This document shows positions 16,210 through 25,299 of a DNA stretch of 50,683 nt, in pieces. The DNA is from Limosilactobacillus viscerum. Its GTDB lineage: Bacteria > Bacillota > Bacilli > Lactobacillales > Lactobacillaceae. Under the pieces are notes generated by a model. The model was not told the origin of the DNA and did not search any database. It was given only the letters and a program-made list of their open reading frames with translations. The stretch is taken from the NCBI RefSeq assembly GCF_947387525.1, contig NZ_CANDNW010000011.1:1-50683 (forward strand), written 5' to 3'. A program made the translations under genes and the position numbers. The stretch's first letter is position 1. The number at the start of each line of letters is the position of its first letter.

Positions 16210-17421
16210 GTGCCACGCTTGAAGGTATTAACCACCATCTACATGGCCTTTTGGAGCTTAATTATTGGGGCCGCAACTGCTGCCTACCTCGACCTCATCA
16301 ACTGGGTAATTGACTTTTTCTGGAAAGACATCCCCGCCTGGCTTAGCATTCCCAGCGCTTGGCGCCCCCTCGCCATCTGTATGCCACTTAGTATTGTAAT
16401 TGGACTTTCACAGAAGTATGTTGGTGCATACCCACTGACGATTGCCCAGGTGCTGGATGAAGTTAAGATTACCGGTCACTTCGATTACCACCGCTGGAAA
16501 CAAATCATTTATTCCGGACTGCTAATTCTTGGTGCCGGTGCCAGTGTTGGTCCAGAAGCCAGTGCCAGTGGGCTGGTTGCCGGCATGATCTACTGGTTAG
16601 GCTGTCATTACAAGGTCATCCAGGCCCAACGTGAAGAACTCGCGACTGCTACTTTTCGCCGCCAACTTCGGGTAATTTGGTTCACCCGCCTATCCACATA
16701 CCAGGTGGACCGTCCAATTACGGACTTCTTTCGGAGTAAACGAACTAAGCAGGCCTTCTACTTTGCCTACACCCTGGTGGCCTTTATCGGTTTGGTGATC
16801 TTCTTTAAGTTCTTCCCCCAAGAAGGCGTAATTGGTTTCCACCACCCCGCCATTAACTGGGAATGGGGTGGCCTACTGGTAGTCATTCCGGCACTCGCAG
16901 TCGGCTGGTTGTTCGGCTTTATCTTTGTCAAAATTAGCAAGGCTAGCGAACGCTGGATTGATCGGGGAAAGCACACGGTTATGAAGGCGGTACTTGGCGG
17001 CCTGGTCCTAGTTGCTGCTGCCGCGTTTTCCACCGACTGCCTCTACTCTGGTGAATTCAGTATCGTCCCCTTTGCCCACCGGTCCCTACAAATGGCACCA
17101 CTATTCTTGATCACCTTTGCCCTGGTTAAGGCAATTATTACCAACGTTGGTTTCGCCCTTGGCTGGCGTGGTGGGACCATTTTCCCCGCTATTTTTAGTA
17201 CGTTAGCGGTTGGTGCCTGCCTAGCCCACTACCTACCGTGGATGCCCCGGTTAACGGCTAGTTTGGTTGTTGCTACCGGGATCACCGTTATTTTGGAGCG
17301 GCCGCTTTTGACCGCAATTATCCTCTGGCTGCTTTTACCAATTCAGTTTGCCGTCTTCATTTTGCTGGTCTGCCTGCTGACCAACTGGGTATTAAAGCGG
17401 GTACCCGTTTTGAAGCCATAA
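16210..17421 (+). CDS. ClC-family chloride channel/transporter-like protein
   Basis: About 403 residues and hydrophobic throughout, with 10-12 membrane segments. GAGASVGPEASASGL near residue 100 matches the ClC filter region (the G(K/R)EGP-like motif), and GWRGGTIFPAIFSTLAVG near 320 matches the second conserved ClC filter segment. It moves chloride or a related anion, perhaps with protons. The start is more likely GTG at 16210, nine bases after AGGAG, than the ATG at 16201, which directly abuts it. Single gene with a strong terminator; an ATACG-N7-YATAG copy lies upstream. Confidence 0.87.
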   Translation: MPRLKVLTTIYMAFWSLIIGAATAAYLDLINWVIDFFWKDIPAWLSIPSAWRPLAICMPLSIVIGLSQKYVGAYPLTIAQVLDEVKITGHFDYHRWKQIIYSGLLILGAGASVGPEASASGLVAGMIYWLGCHYKVIQAQREELATATFRRQLRVIWFTRLSTYQVDRPITDFFRSKRTKQAFYFAYTLVAFIGLVIFFKFFPQEGVIGFHHPAINWEWGGLLVVIPALAVGWLFGFIFVKISKASERWIDRGKHTVMKAVLGGLVLVAAAAFSTDCLYSGEFSIVPFAHRSLQMAPLFLITFALVKAIITNVGFALGWRGGTIFPAIFSTLAVGACLAHYLPWMPRLTASLVVATGITVILERPLLTAIILWLLLPIQFAVFILLVCLLTNWVLKRVPVLKP

Positions 17422-17462
17422 AAAAATCCCTGCAGCGGTTGTTCGCCACTGCGGGGATTTTT
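17422..17462. terminator. Bidirectional terminator (ClC / lactonase)
   Basis: AAAAAATCCCTGCAG and CTGCGGGGATTTTT pair across a short loop, with A and T tracts on both strands between convergent genes. Confidence 0.85.
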
Positions 17463-17470
17463 GTTACAAA

Positions 17471-18514
17471 TTAATATGGTTGAACACAAATTGGTTCTGG
17501 ACAGGCAACATCCTTTTGCAGGAGTGTTAATTGACCGGTTGCCGGATCACGCCGGTAAAGGACCAGGTCGTCGGATTCCTGGTTGGAAGAAACCAAGTAG
17601 TGCTCATCTTTACTGAAGTTGAAATCCCGTGGGAAGTCACCTTCACTAGAAATCGATTGAACATGCTTAACGGTGCCATCATCCTGGACCGCCCATACCG
17701 CAATCGTATTTTCACCACGGTTAGTTGTGTAAATAAAGCGACCATCGCTCGATATCCGGATAGCGGCCGCCCCATTGTGAGCCGTCCAGGTATCTGGAAT
17801 TGTCTTGACCGTCTGAATATGGGTAAAAGATCCCTTATCAGCATCATAACGAAGAACCGTCAGCTTACTGCCCAGTTCACACATCACGTAAGCAAATTGA
17901 CCATCCTTGCCAAAGAGCATGTGCCGCGGCCCGTCACCACTTGGAAACTGGTAGTCGGAAACTGCCGTTAGCTTACCGTCATCTGAGACGTCATAAACAG
18001 AGACTAGGTCTTCACCAAGATCACAAACCGCCAGGCGGCCATCTGGTGTCAGGTCAGTGTAGTGGACGTGCGGCATCTCCTGTTCCGGCCGTGGTCCCAT
18101 TTCACCATGGTGTTCCACTACGTCGGTCCGGGTCAATTGACCATCAGTACCGATCTTAAAGACGTCAATCCGGCCAGCGTGGTAGTTGGCCCCAAAGAGG
18201 AGGTGGCGTTTTTCATCCAAGCCAAGGTACGCCGGTGATGGGCCGTCAAATAAGGCTTCACCAAGTAGTTTTGCGTCAGCTGCTGTTTCTCCCAGTTGGT
18301 AAATTCCCGCCCCTTTCTTGCCATCGGCTGCCTTTTTGATCGTGTAGACCCAGTGGTTACTGCCAACCTGAACATAGGACGGCTTGAGGAGTTCAACCGC
18401 CAGCCGAACGTTGACCAGGCGTTCCTGGTCAGTATCCAGGGTCACCCGGTACATCCCCTTGCTGGTCTTGTTGGTGTAGGTTCCAATGAGAAAATCTTCA
18501 GTCAATTCAATCAC
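17471..18514 (-). CDS. Lactonase family (YbhE/Pgl-like seven-bladed propeller)
   Basis: About 347 residues. FLIGTYTNKTSKGMY at the N-terminus is characteristic of 6-phosphogluconolactonases of the YbhE type. Repeated propeller strands follow, including SPAYLGLDEKRHLLFGANYH, HVHYTDLTPDGRLAVCDLG, GDGPRHMLF and NRGENTIAVW. In heterofermentative lactobacilli this enzyme would serve the oxidative branch that feeds phosphoketolase. The start is uncertain: GTG at 18514 fits homologues better than TTG at 18538. Monocistronic. Confidence 0.85.
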   Translation of the reverse strand: MIELTEDFLIGTYTNKTSKGMYRVTLDTDQERLVNVRLAVELLKPSYVQVGSNHWVYTIKKAADGKKGAGIYQLGETAADAKLLGEALFDGPSPAYLGLDEKRHLLFGANYHAGRIDVFKIGTDGQLTRTDVVEHHGEMGPRPEQEMPHVHYTDLTPDGRLAVCDLGEDLVSVYDVSDDGKLTAVSDYQFPSGDGPRHMLFGKDGQFAYVMCELGSKLTVLRYDADKGSFTHIQTVKTIPDTWTAHNGAAAIRISSDGRFIYTTNRGENTIAVWAVQDDGTVKHVQSISSEGDFPRDFNFSKDEHYLVSSNQESDDLVLYRRDPATGQLTLLQKDVACPEPICVQPY

Positions 18515-18720
18515 GCTTTCTACTATTTCCGCTGCCAAAGTTTAGCGTTAATTTTACTAACCTCGGCACGCTGGTTAATTCGAATAATACACCAAATAGT
18601 TACGTAAATCACGAAAACCGTACTGCATCACCTACAGTTACCTGCCCTTCTCTGGCTCCGTCACCATGTTCCTTTGCTTAGGCAACACCTCGTTTTACGG
18701 GCCCGTCTCAAATAGCCTCC

Positions 18721-18778
18721 TTGACATGGTGAGTGTTTACTCACTATAATTCTAAACAAAAGGTGAGTGAACACTCAC
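18721..18778 (+). promoter_or_regulatory. Promoter and twin TetR operators of the ABC exporter operon
   Basis: -35 TTGACA at 18721-18726 and -10 TATAAT at 18745-18750. The spacer holds GTGAGTGTTTACTCAC (18729-18744), and a second GTGAGTGAACACTCAC lies at 18763-18778. Repression would block polymerase directly. The TetR gene at the operon's end is the likely binder. Confidence 0.8.
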
Positions 18779-18792
18779 TAGGGAGGAATTAT

Positions 18793-19524
18793 ATGACAAC
18801 AACTATTTCCTTGCAGGCTCTGCAAAAGAGCTTTGATAGCCACCCCGTCCTCCGGGGAATTAACCTCACCGTAAAATCAGGCGAAATTGTGGGGCTAATC
18901 GGCCCATCCGGTGCTGGTAAGTCAACGATAATTAAAACAATGCTCGGGATGGAAAGAGCCGATAGCGGCCAAGCACGGGTTCTTAACACCCAAATGCCCA
19001 ACCGGTTGATTCTTGGCCAAATCGGCTACATGGCCCAAACCGATGCCCTCTATGAGAGTTTAACCGGCCGGGAAAATCTTACTTTTTTCGGCCGAATGAA
19101 GTTAATCAGTGGCACCCAGCTTAAGGCCGAAATCACTCATGTTAGTCAAGTGGTTGACCTCACTGACGATCTCGACAAACGCGTTGCCGGGTATTCTGGC
19201 GGGATGAAACGCCGGTTATCATTAGCGATTGCCCTGCTTGGTCACCCTAAGCTCCTGATCCTGGACGAACCGACCGTTGGAATTGATCCAGCACTCCGCC
19301 GTCAAGTCTGGCATGAATTGGGGATCCTTCGTGACCAGGGATGTAGCATTCTTGTCACGACCCACGTAATGTCAGAGGCCGAGTTAACTGACCGGGTAGC
19401 CTTATTAATCGGTGGCCGAATTACTGCCTTTGACCATCCCCAAAAGCTAGAACAAGCATACGGCGTTCCCACAATTGAGGATGTCTTTCTCAAGGCTGAA
19501 AAGGAGGCAACAACATGCGAATAA
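18793..19524 (+). CDS. ABC transporter ATP-binding protein
   Basis: 243 residues. Walker A is GPSGAGKST near residues 36-44, the Q-loop is in GYMAQTD, the signature is YSGGMKRRLSLAIAL near 135-149, and Walker B is LLILDEPTVGIDP. The H-loop follows in VTTHVMSEAE. The short C-terminus and VGIDPALRRQVWHEL are typical of ABC-2 drug or polymer exporters. The ATG at 18793 follows GGAGG. The gene overlaps the permease by ten bases, and the TetR gene follows, forming a self-regulated exporter operon. Confidence 0.92.
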   Translation: MTTTISLQALQKSFDSHPVLRGINLTVKSGEIVGLIGPSGAGKSTIIKTMLGMERADSGQARVLNTQMPNRLILGQIGYMAQTDALYESLTGRENLTFFGRMKLISGTQLKAEITHVSQVVDLTDDLDKRVAGYSGGMKRRLSLAIALLGHPKLLILDEPTVGIDPALRRQVWHELGILRDQGCSILVTTHVMSEAELTDRVALLIGGRITAFDHPQKLEQAYGVPTIEDVFLKAEKEATTCE

Positions 19525-20627
19525 TTGCAATTGCTGGGCGGGTTCTCCGCGAACTCGTCCGGGACAAGCGAACCCTGGCATTAATGTTTATTGCCCCGAT
19601 CCTAATTATGTGGCTGATGAATGTAATGTTCTCGGCTAACTCTTCAACCGACGTTTCACTAGCAACGGTCGATGTTCCCCGGGTTGTGCGGCAAAACCTT
19701 GACCAGGTGAAGGGAGTGAGCGTTCACCAATATCAACAGCAGTCAAATGCAAATAAGGCCCTCCACCAGCAAAAAGTTGACGGTGTGATTAGCTACCACG
19801 CTAACCACTATCAGGTGACTTACGCTAATACCGATGCCAGTAAAACAGCCCTAACGAAGCAGGCCCTCCATGCGGCACTTACGGGACAGACAATTACAAC
19901 CTTGACGGGTACTATTCAGCAACTACAAACTACTCTAATGAAGGTTAACCCTCAAGCAACTCCAGCAGCTCATCCACAACCAACGCCGCGAATTACTAAC
20001 CACTATCAATATGGTGACCAGAATACCAACTTTTTCGCTAAGATCATCCCTATCCTAATGGGCTTCTTCATTTTCTTCTTTGTATTCCTAATTTCTGGAA
20101 TGGGCTTACTCAATGAACGAATTAATGGAACGCTCGGCCGCCTGCTCGCCACTCCGGTTAAGCGAAGTGAAATTGTCTATGGTTACATGCTAAGTTATGG
20201 GATTCTCGCAATTATCCAGTCAACCATCATTGTCCTAGCAACGATTTGGCTCCTTAAGGTTGAAGTAGTTGGAAATGTCTTCAGCATTATCCTAATCAGC
20301 CTTCTCTTTGCCCTTGTTGCACTAGCCTTTGGAATCTTGATGTCGACCCTAGCTAACTCCGAATTCCAGATGATGCAGTTTATCCCACTGGTCGTTGTTC
20401 CCCAGGTATTTTTCTCCGGAATCATTCCCCTTGATTCAATGGCGCACTGGGTACAATACATTGGGAAAGTTCTCCCCTTAACCTACAGCGGGGACGCACT
20501 AACCCGAATTGTGATGGATGGGACCAAGTTAAGCCAATTGGGTGGCGATATTGGCGCCCTCTTCATCTTCTTAATTATTCTTGTTATCCTAAATATTATT
20601 GGTCTCAAGCGGTACCGGAAAGTTTAA
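19515..20627 (+). CDS. ABC-2 type permease
   Basis: 370 residues. One N-terminal membrane helix (ALMFIAPILIMWLMNVMF), a large exterior domain (about 45-170), then five C-terminal helices ending at RYRKV. NERINGTLGRLLATPVKRSEIVYGY near 197-221 is the conserved ABC-2 coupling region (E-R-x-x-G-T-L). It partners the upstream ATPase to export an unknown substrate, and induction by the autoregulated TetR suggests drugs or toxic metabolites. Confidence 0.9.
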   Translation: MRIIAIAGRVLRELVRDKRTLALMFIAPILIMWLMNVMFSANSSTDVSLATVDVPRVVRQNLDQVKGVSVHQYQQQSNANKALHQQKVDGVISYHANHYQVTYANTDASKTALTKQALHAALTGQTITTLTGTIQQLQTTLMKVNPQATPAAHPQPTPRITNHYQYGDQNTNFFAKIIPILMGFFIFFFVFLISGMGLLNERINGTLGRLLATPVKRSEIVYGYMLSYGILAIIQSTIIVLATIWLLKVEVVGNVFSIILISLLFALVALAFGILMSTLANSEFQMMQFIPLVVVPQVFFSGIIPLDSMAHWVQYIGKVLPLTYSGDALTRIVMDGTKLSQLGGDIGALFIFLIILVILNIIGLKRYRKV

Positions 20628-20639
20628 TTGGAGGTCGCC

Positions 20640-21260
20640 ATGTCAGAAGTCTTAACATCATACGAAAAGAAACTTAATCAACAAGAAATTCCCGCGGGCA
20701 AAAAGAAAGTTTTACTAGCCGCGCTTCATCTCTTTGCCAACCACGGATTTCACGCAACCACCACTGCTGAAATTGCCCACCAGGCTGGGGTTAGTGAAGG
20801 CACTATTTATAAATACTTTGGCTCAAAGAAGGAATTACTAACTGCCCTCCTTATCCCCATTTTGACAACCGTTCGGGACAGCTTTTTTGGCGAGATCAAG
20901 CACTACGATCATTTAAGTGACTTAGTTAAATTCATCATCGATAACCGAATATCCTTTGTCCGTGACAATTTCGACCTCATCAAAATCGTGATGCAGGAAC
21001 TACTAACGGAGAAAGATGAACTTAGCCCGGCATTTAAGGAAGCCTTCGGTGGCAGTCGAGGAATATTTACGTCGATTAAAAGACTCCAAACCGAATATCC
21101 AGAAATTAATCCAGCCTTGACGCCCATCCAAATCATCCGGTGTATGGTTGGCCCAGCACTAGCCCTCATCTGCCAAGAAAAAATAATTGGCATTAAATAC
21201 AGCCCAGCAGATATTCAGTTGGTTTACCGGCAAGCGATTGCGGGGCTTACTAATCAATAA
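20640..21260 (+). CDS. TetR/AcrR-family repressor of the ABC operon
   Basis: 206 residues. The helix-turn-helix is HATTTAEIAHQAGVSEGTIY followed by KYFGSKKELL. The ATG at 20640 is preferred over TTG 20628 because GGAGG sits just upstream of it. It is the last gene of the ABC operon and is presumed to bind the two GTGAGTG-N2-ACTCAC dyads in the promoter. Confidence 0.9.
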   Translation: MSEVLTSYEKKLNQQEIPAGKKKVLLAALHLFANHGFHATTTAEIAHQAGVSEGTIYKYFGSKKELLTALLIPILTTVRDSFFGEIKHYDHLSDLVKFIIDNRISFVRDNFDLIKIVMQELLTEKDELSPAFKEAFGGSRGIFTSIKRLQTEYPEINPALTPIQIIRCMVGPALALICQEKIIGIKYSPADIQLVYRQAIAGLTNQ

Positions 21261-21276
21261 TGTTCCACATGAAACA
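21261..21276. other. parS-like site (copy 3)
   Basis: TGTTCCACATGAAACA begins on the base after the TetR stop codon. It has one difference from the ParB consensus TGTTNCACGTGAAACA, at the central CG. Confidence 0.5.
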
Positions 21277-21327
21277 AAAGGAGCTAGACAAAGGTCGTAA
21301 TAACCGACTTCTGTCTAGCTCCTTTTT
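21276..21327. terminator. Bidirectional terminator (TetR / old yellow enzyme)
   Basis: AAAAGGAGCTAGACA at 21276-21290 pairs with TGTCTAGCTCCTTTT at 21312-21326, between convergent genes. Confidence 0.85.
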
Positions 21328-21332
21328 AGTAT

Positions 21333-22508
21333 TTAATCCAAGCCTGGCAACGGGATACCATTTCGGTAAGAAACAACCCGGCTACTGCCATCAGTGTCGG
21401 CGTAGTTTTCAACGAAGCCGTCTGGCAGGCCGACTTCTTTCAAGTGTTCAATCGTTGTGGTGTTAATGATTTCATCAGCCTGACCATCCGCAATCTTCTG
21501 AACAAAGTCAGGATCCATCAGCATTTCCCGGCCAACGTATACCCCGTCCGCATCGGTAACTGCAGCCAGGGCGTCATCAGCAGTCAAAACATTGCTACCG
21601 ATGAAGATTGGTACCCGATCACCAACCGCAGCCCGGTAATAAGCGGGGAAGCTGAGGTCAGTTCCCTTCACCTTAATATCGTAGCTTGGTCGTACGCTAT
21701 TAGAATAGTCAGCTGACAAGTTCAATGAAATGTTAAGGTAGTCAAAACCAATCTTGGCCGCTTCATCGGTTTGGGCGAGCATATCGTCCACATCATAGCC
21801 AAGTTTATCACCGTGCTTTTCTTGTGGACTAATCTGCCAACCAATAATAAAGTCTGGGTTACCAGAAGCAGCAACCGTCTCCTTAACTGCCCGTAAAACC
21901 GCAAGCGGCAGTGCCATCCGCTTTTCACGGCTACCACCGTATTCATCAGTCCGGTGGTTGGCACTGGCAGAGAAGAATTGTTGGAGGAGGTCGTGGTTAC
22001 AATTGTGGATCTCAACCCCGTCAAAGCCAGCGGCAATTGCCCGTTTAGTGGCCTCCCGGTAATCATTAATTACTTGTTGAATGTCTTCCTTACTCATTTC
22101 ATCAACATCGTAGTTAAGCCATGGGAACGGGAGCTTACTTGGTGCATAAACCCGTTCACCCTTAGCAACTGAACCACCGGCACCACGGCCAGCATGGGAT
22201 AGTTGAAGGATTGCCTTTGCGCCACCAATCTTCATCGTCGTTGCAAGACGGCTAAGGCCCGGCACATCACTATCATGGGCGGCGCTCAATTGACCGGGGA
22301 GCTGGATACCTGAGTCATTGACGTAGGCGTAACCGGTATCCGCGATCCCTACGTGGGCGGCCCGCGGCTTCATGTACCGCATTTGTTGGTCCGTCACCTT
22401 GCCACCATCAGATGAATCGTCACACATTGGTGCAAACATAAACCGGTTCTTTAACTGAACACCATTGGCCAGTGTAACTGGTTCAAACAACTTATCATAC
22501 TTACTCAA
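21333..22508 (-). CDS. Old yellow enzyme family NADH:flavin oxidoreductase
   Basis: 391 residues in an (alpha/beta)8 barrel. LANGVQLKNRFMFAPMCDD near 14-32 binds FMN, AILQLSHAGRG lies near 98, and the substrate His in GVEIHNCNHDLLQQFFS (usually HGANGYL in relatives) lies near 168. NHRTDEYGGSREKR follows, and GRE in the C-terminal barrel strand completes the FMN site. Members reduce activated C=C bonds, nitro groups or flavins with NAD(P)H. Monocistronic, under a MerR-type promoter, so it belongs to the proposed redox regulon. Confidence 0.9.
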   Translation of the reverse strand: MSKYDKLFEPVTLANGVQLKNRFMFAPMCDDSSDGGKVTDQQMRYMKPRAAHVGIADTGYAYVNDSGIQLPGQLSAAHDSDVPGLSRLATTMKIGGAKAILQLSHAGRGAGGSVAKGERVYAPSKLPFPWLNYDVDEMSKEDIQQVINDYREATKRAIAAGFDGVEIHNCNHDLLQQFFSASANHRTDEYGGSREKRMALPLAVLRAVKETVAASGNPDFIIGWQISPQEKHGDKLGYDVDDMLAQTDEAAKIGFDYLNISLNLSADYSNSVRPSYDIKVKGTDLSFPAYYRAAVGDRVPIFIGSNVLTADDALAAVTDADGVYVGREMLMDPDFVQKIADGQADEIINTTTIEHLKEVGLPDGFVENYADTDGSSRVVSYRNGIPLPGLD

Positions 22509-22541
22509 ATCATTTCACGACCCTTACTAAAAATTAGTAAT

Positions 22542-22572
22542 AGTCTAGACCTTCGAGTTAACTATAAGGCAA
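22542..22572 (-). promoter_or_regulatory. MerR-type promoter, copy 4 (old yellow enzyme)
   Basis: On the minus strand: -35 TTGCCT, spacer TATAGTTAACTCGAAGGTC (19 bases), then -10 TAGACT. Confidence 0.75.
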
Positions 22573-22577
22573 GGATT

Positions 22578-23783
22578 TTACGCTAGGTCTTCAAAGTGGA
22601 GGAATGGTTGTTTCCGGCGAAATGCCACAATAATAAGGTTTAATAATAGGTAAGCTATTGCTAAAATAAATGCTCCGCTAACCAAGCCGGTAAATGATAC
22701 TTGCGCGTACAGCAAGTCATAATCAGACATAATGCTGTAATACATTGGTGAAAAGGCATGGATTGCCTTGAAGAAGCCACCCATTAGTTGCACAGGCACC
22801 ATCCCCGCACCGGCAACCACTTGAATCATGGTTAACAGAATATTTAGGGCGGCACCAATTTGTCCTAGTAGGAGGATGAAAATGAGGTTAAGGTTATAGG
22901 CCCCCATGATTTCAAGCACATGGGTCAACCAAATTCCCGCAAAGTGGCCGGTGCCAGCCCCCGTCATTGCCATTACGGTACCGGCGACGATTGCCCCACC
23001 AATTAGCGATAGTCCAAGTAAAACAGTTTCGAGCATTGCGAATGACTTAAACCGGTCGGTCAATTTTGCGAACTTGACGTAGGTCCCGTATAGAACAATC
23101 GTCCCGATTAATGCTCCTAAGTAAGTTGCCAGGCTAATAAAGAACGGTGCCATGGAATTATTCAGGCCGGTCCTTACCCGGTTAACTCGGTGAATGTTAC
23201 TAGTCACGGAATTATTAACCCTTTGGTAGGCCTTATTAACCTGGGCAGTAACGAGCTGGGACTGTTGAGCTTGCGCAGTTACCGGTAAATTGTTCATTTG
23301 CTGACGAAGTTGCTGTACTAGTGCGGTAGTCATAATTGCCTGGCCTTTGCTAATAATGACCCGGTTATTAACCGCGTTCCCTACTTTAGTTGCTACATTC
23401 TCCATGCTGTTCACTACCATCGTCTGGTTAGCCTCGTTGACGTAGAAGTTTAACTGGGCCGGCTGGTTGGCTTGAACTCGTTTGCTAAAGTTCGCCGAAA
23501 TATCAATTACTAAATAGGTTTGCCGATCTTTAAGTTGATTAATTGACCGGTCTAAGTTGCTACTTTCGTGGACGGTCTTAAATGACTTTAACGACCGCTT
23601 CAACTGAGTATTTAGTTTGCTGCTTTGCTTATCCTGATTAACTAGGGTAATCGGTAAATCAGTCACACGGTTTGGCAGTGGTCGGTACCCAGTAAAGTAA
23701 ATTGAGAAAACAAGCACCCCGTAAATTAGCATTACCAGAAATGCCAATAAGACGCCCCTACTCTTCAAAAATTTTCCAAACAT
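22578..23783 (-). CDS. ABC-2 type / YhgE-Pip-like permease
   Basis: 401 residues. One N-terminal helix (GVLLAFLVMLIYGVLVFSIYF), a large exterior domain with a Q-rich helical stretch (about 150-200), then five C-terminal helices. DLPITLVNQDKQSSKLN after helix 1 is the YhgE/Pip N-terminal pattern. No ATPase lies beside it, so the energy source is unclear; YhgE-like proteins can work alone or with distant ATPases. It is divergent from a TetR gene, which likely represses it. Confidence 0.82.
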   Translation of the reverse strand: MFGKFLKSRGVLLAFLVMLIYGVLVFSIYFTGYRPLPNRVTDLPITLVNQDKQSSKLNTQLKRSLKSFKTVHESSNLDRSINQLKDRQTYLVIDISANFSKRVQANQPAQLNFYVNEANQTMVVNSMENVATKVGNAVNNRVIISKGQAIMTTALVQQLRQQMNNLPVTAQAQQSQLVTAQVNKAYQRVNNSVTSNIHRVNRVRTGLNNSMAPFFISLATYLGALIGTIVLYGTYVKFAKLTDRFKSFAMLETVLLGLSLIGGAIVAGTVMAMTGAGTGHFAGIWLTHVLEIMGAYNLNLIFILLLGQIGAALNILLTMIQVVAGAGMVPVQLMGGFFKAIHAFSPMYYSIMSDYDLLYAQVSFTGLVSGAFILAIAYLLLNLIIVAFRRKQPFLHFEDLA

Positions 23784-23801
23784 TGTTCTTTCCCTCCTCT
23801 T

Positions 23802-23842
23802 TTGTTACTGTTTACTATAAAAGCCTATTGCAGCAGTAACAA
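23802..23842. promoter_or_regulatory. Candidate TetR operator dyad
   Basis: TTGTTACTG at 23802-23810 and CAGTAACAA at 23834-23842 are perfect 9-base arms between the divergent permease and TetR genes. The 23-base spacing could also be two half-site dimers. Confidence 0.5.
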
Positions 23843-23889
23843 TCAGCATTTTTAATAAAAGTGTTGCTTTAAATTAAGGGGGAAAATTG

Positions 23890-24516
23890 ATGATGAAAAA
23901 TAATCTAAAATACCAGAAAACAGAGCGGGCCATTAAACAGGCAGTTATTAAATTAATTAACTTGGAAGGTTTATCAAAAGTCACCGTTCAACAAATCAGT
24001 GCCTACGCGAACATCAACCGCACTACCTTCTACCGTCACTACCTTGATAATCCTGACCTAACAGCTAAGTACCGAGTACACATGATTGAAAGTCTTCAGG
24101 AAATTATTGACCAGGAGTTAATTGCAACCAATCCTCAGCAAAATCCAGGGAACCCCGCAACCCTGTTTCCGTTATTCCAGCAGATTATTGATTTTGTCGC
24201 GGCTGATTGGGAATTTAACCGGGCATGGTTAGGGTCTCATGGTGATCAGGAGACCATCAGCAAAGTAGTTTCCCTGATTGACCACAGCCTTAAAAAGAAA
24301 CTAGGTCAAGTCCAAGAACAATATGACTTACACCCGACAATCCCAATGGCCTTTGCTCAGGAGTTAATCGTTAGCCAATTATGGTCAATCGTTAAAATCT
24401 GGCTCCGGCAGGCTCACCCCCTCTCGAAGGATGAAATCATTGATATCTTAATCAAGACTCGTTACTCAAGCCCGTTTGAACTTACTGGTGTTTCAAATAT
24501 CAAGTTCAACGGCTAG
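23890..24516 (+). CDS. TetR/AcrR-family regulator
   Basis: About 208 residues. The helix-turn-helix is LSKVTVQQISAYANINRTTF followed by YRHYLDNPDL. The ATG at 23890 follows AGGGGG. A second ATG directly follows and either could be used. Divergent from the YhgE-like permease, the usual arrangement for local control. Confidence 0.87.
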   Translation: MMKNNLKYQKTERAIKQAVIKLINLEGLSKVTVQQISAYANINRTTFYRHYLDNPDLTAKYRVHMIESLQEIIDQELIATNPQQNPGNPATLFPLFQQIIDFVAADWEFNRAWLGSHGDQETISKVVSLIDHSLKKKLGQVQEQYDLHPTIPMAFAQELIVSQLWSIVKIWLRQAHPLSKDEIIDILIKTRYSSPFELTGVSNIKFNG

Positions 24517-24718
24517 CTTGTTCGCCTCTATATAAACGTTTAAAAGCATTTACCAGAAAATTGTTAGTATTTTATCTGGATTCCCCTTTAAATTCATCCA
24601 GGATATGTTAAAATTCTTACGTTGTGATTTGAAAGAGGCTAAGCAGGTCAATTGTTTAGCAAAACACGAACATTATTTAAGACGATCAAAAATACCAACG
24701 ATGCAGAAGGAGAATTCG

Positions 24719-25255
24719 ATGAATAACGATATTGAGAAAGTCTTATACACCCATGAACAAGTTAACCACCGTCTTGATGAACTAGCCAGTGAATTAACCG
24801 CCAAGTACCATGACCAACAACCCGTAATCGTTTCAGTAATGACCGGTGCCCTCGTCTTTACCGGTGAAATGATTGAACGGCTTAACTTTAAGCTCACCCT
24901 TGATTACGTAGACGTTTCTAGCTACGCCGATGGTACTCAGTCTGGCAAGGTTCAGTTAATCCAGGACCTGTCGACCGACATCAAGGATCGGCCAGTGATT
25001 ATCATGGAAGATATTGTTGATACTGGCCACACATTGAAGTTCCTTAAGGATTTACTCAAGGGCCGTAGTGCAAAGAGTATTGAAATTTGTGCCCTCCTTG
25101 ACAAGCCGGACCGGCGGGAAGCTGACGTTGAAGGTGATTACATTGGCTTCGAAGTTCCAAACGAATTTATCGTTGGCTACGGTCTTGACTATAGTGGCCT
25201 TTATCGTAACCTCCCCTTTGTTGGTGTCCTCAAGCGGTCAGTTTATGAAAATTAA
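24719..25255 (+). CDS. hpt: Hypoxanthine-guanine phosphoribosyltransferase
   Basis: 178 residues, normal for HPRT. The PRPP-binding motif VIIMEDIVDTGHTL lies near 95-108, the flexible loop VSSYADGTQSGKVQL near 66-80, and DKPDRREADVEGDYIGF carries the base-recognition region. It salvages hypoxanthine and guanine with PRPP. The start is ATG 24719 after AGAAGGAG; an upstream extension to 24605 is not supported. Single gene with a terminator. Confidence 0.93.
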   Translation: MNNDIEKVLYTHEQVNHRLDELASELTAKYHDQQPVIVSVMTGALVFTGEMIERLNFKLTLDYVDVSSYADGTQSGKVQLIQDLSTDIKDRPVIIMEDIVDTGHTLKFLKDLLKGRSAKSIEICALLDKPDRREADVEGDYIGFEVPNEFIVGYGLDYSGLYRNLPFVGVLKRSVYEN

Positions 25256-25262
25256 TAGTTTT

Positions 25263-25299
25263 ATCCTCACTAGTCAGGTTTGGCCGGCGAGGATTTTTT
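25263..25299 (+). terminator. Terminator of hpt
   Basis: ATCCTC and GAGGAT form the stem, followed by TTTTTT. Confidence 0.7.
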
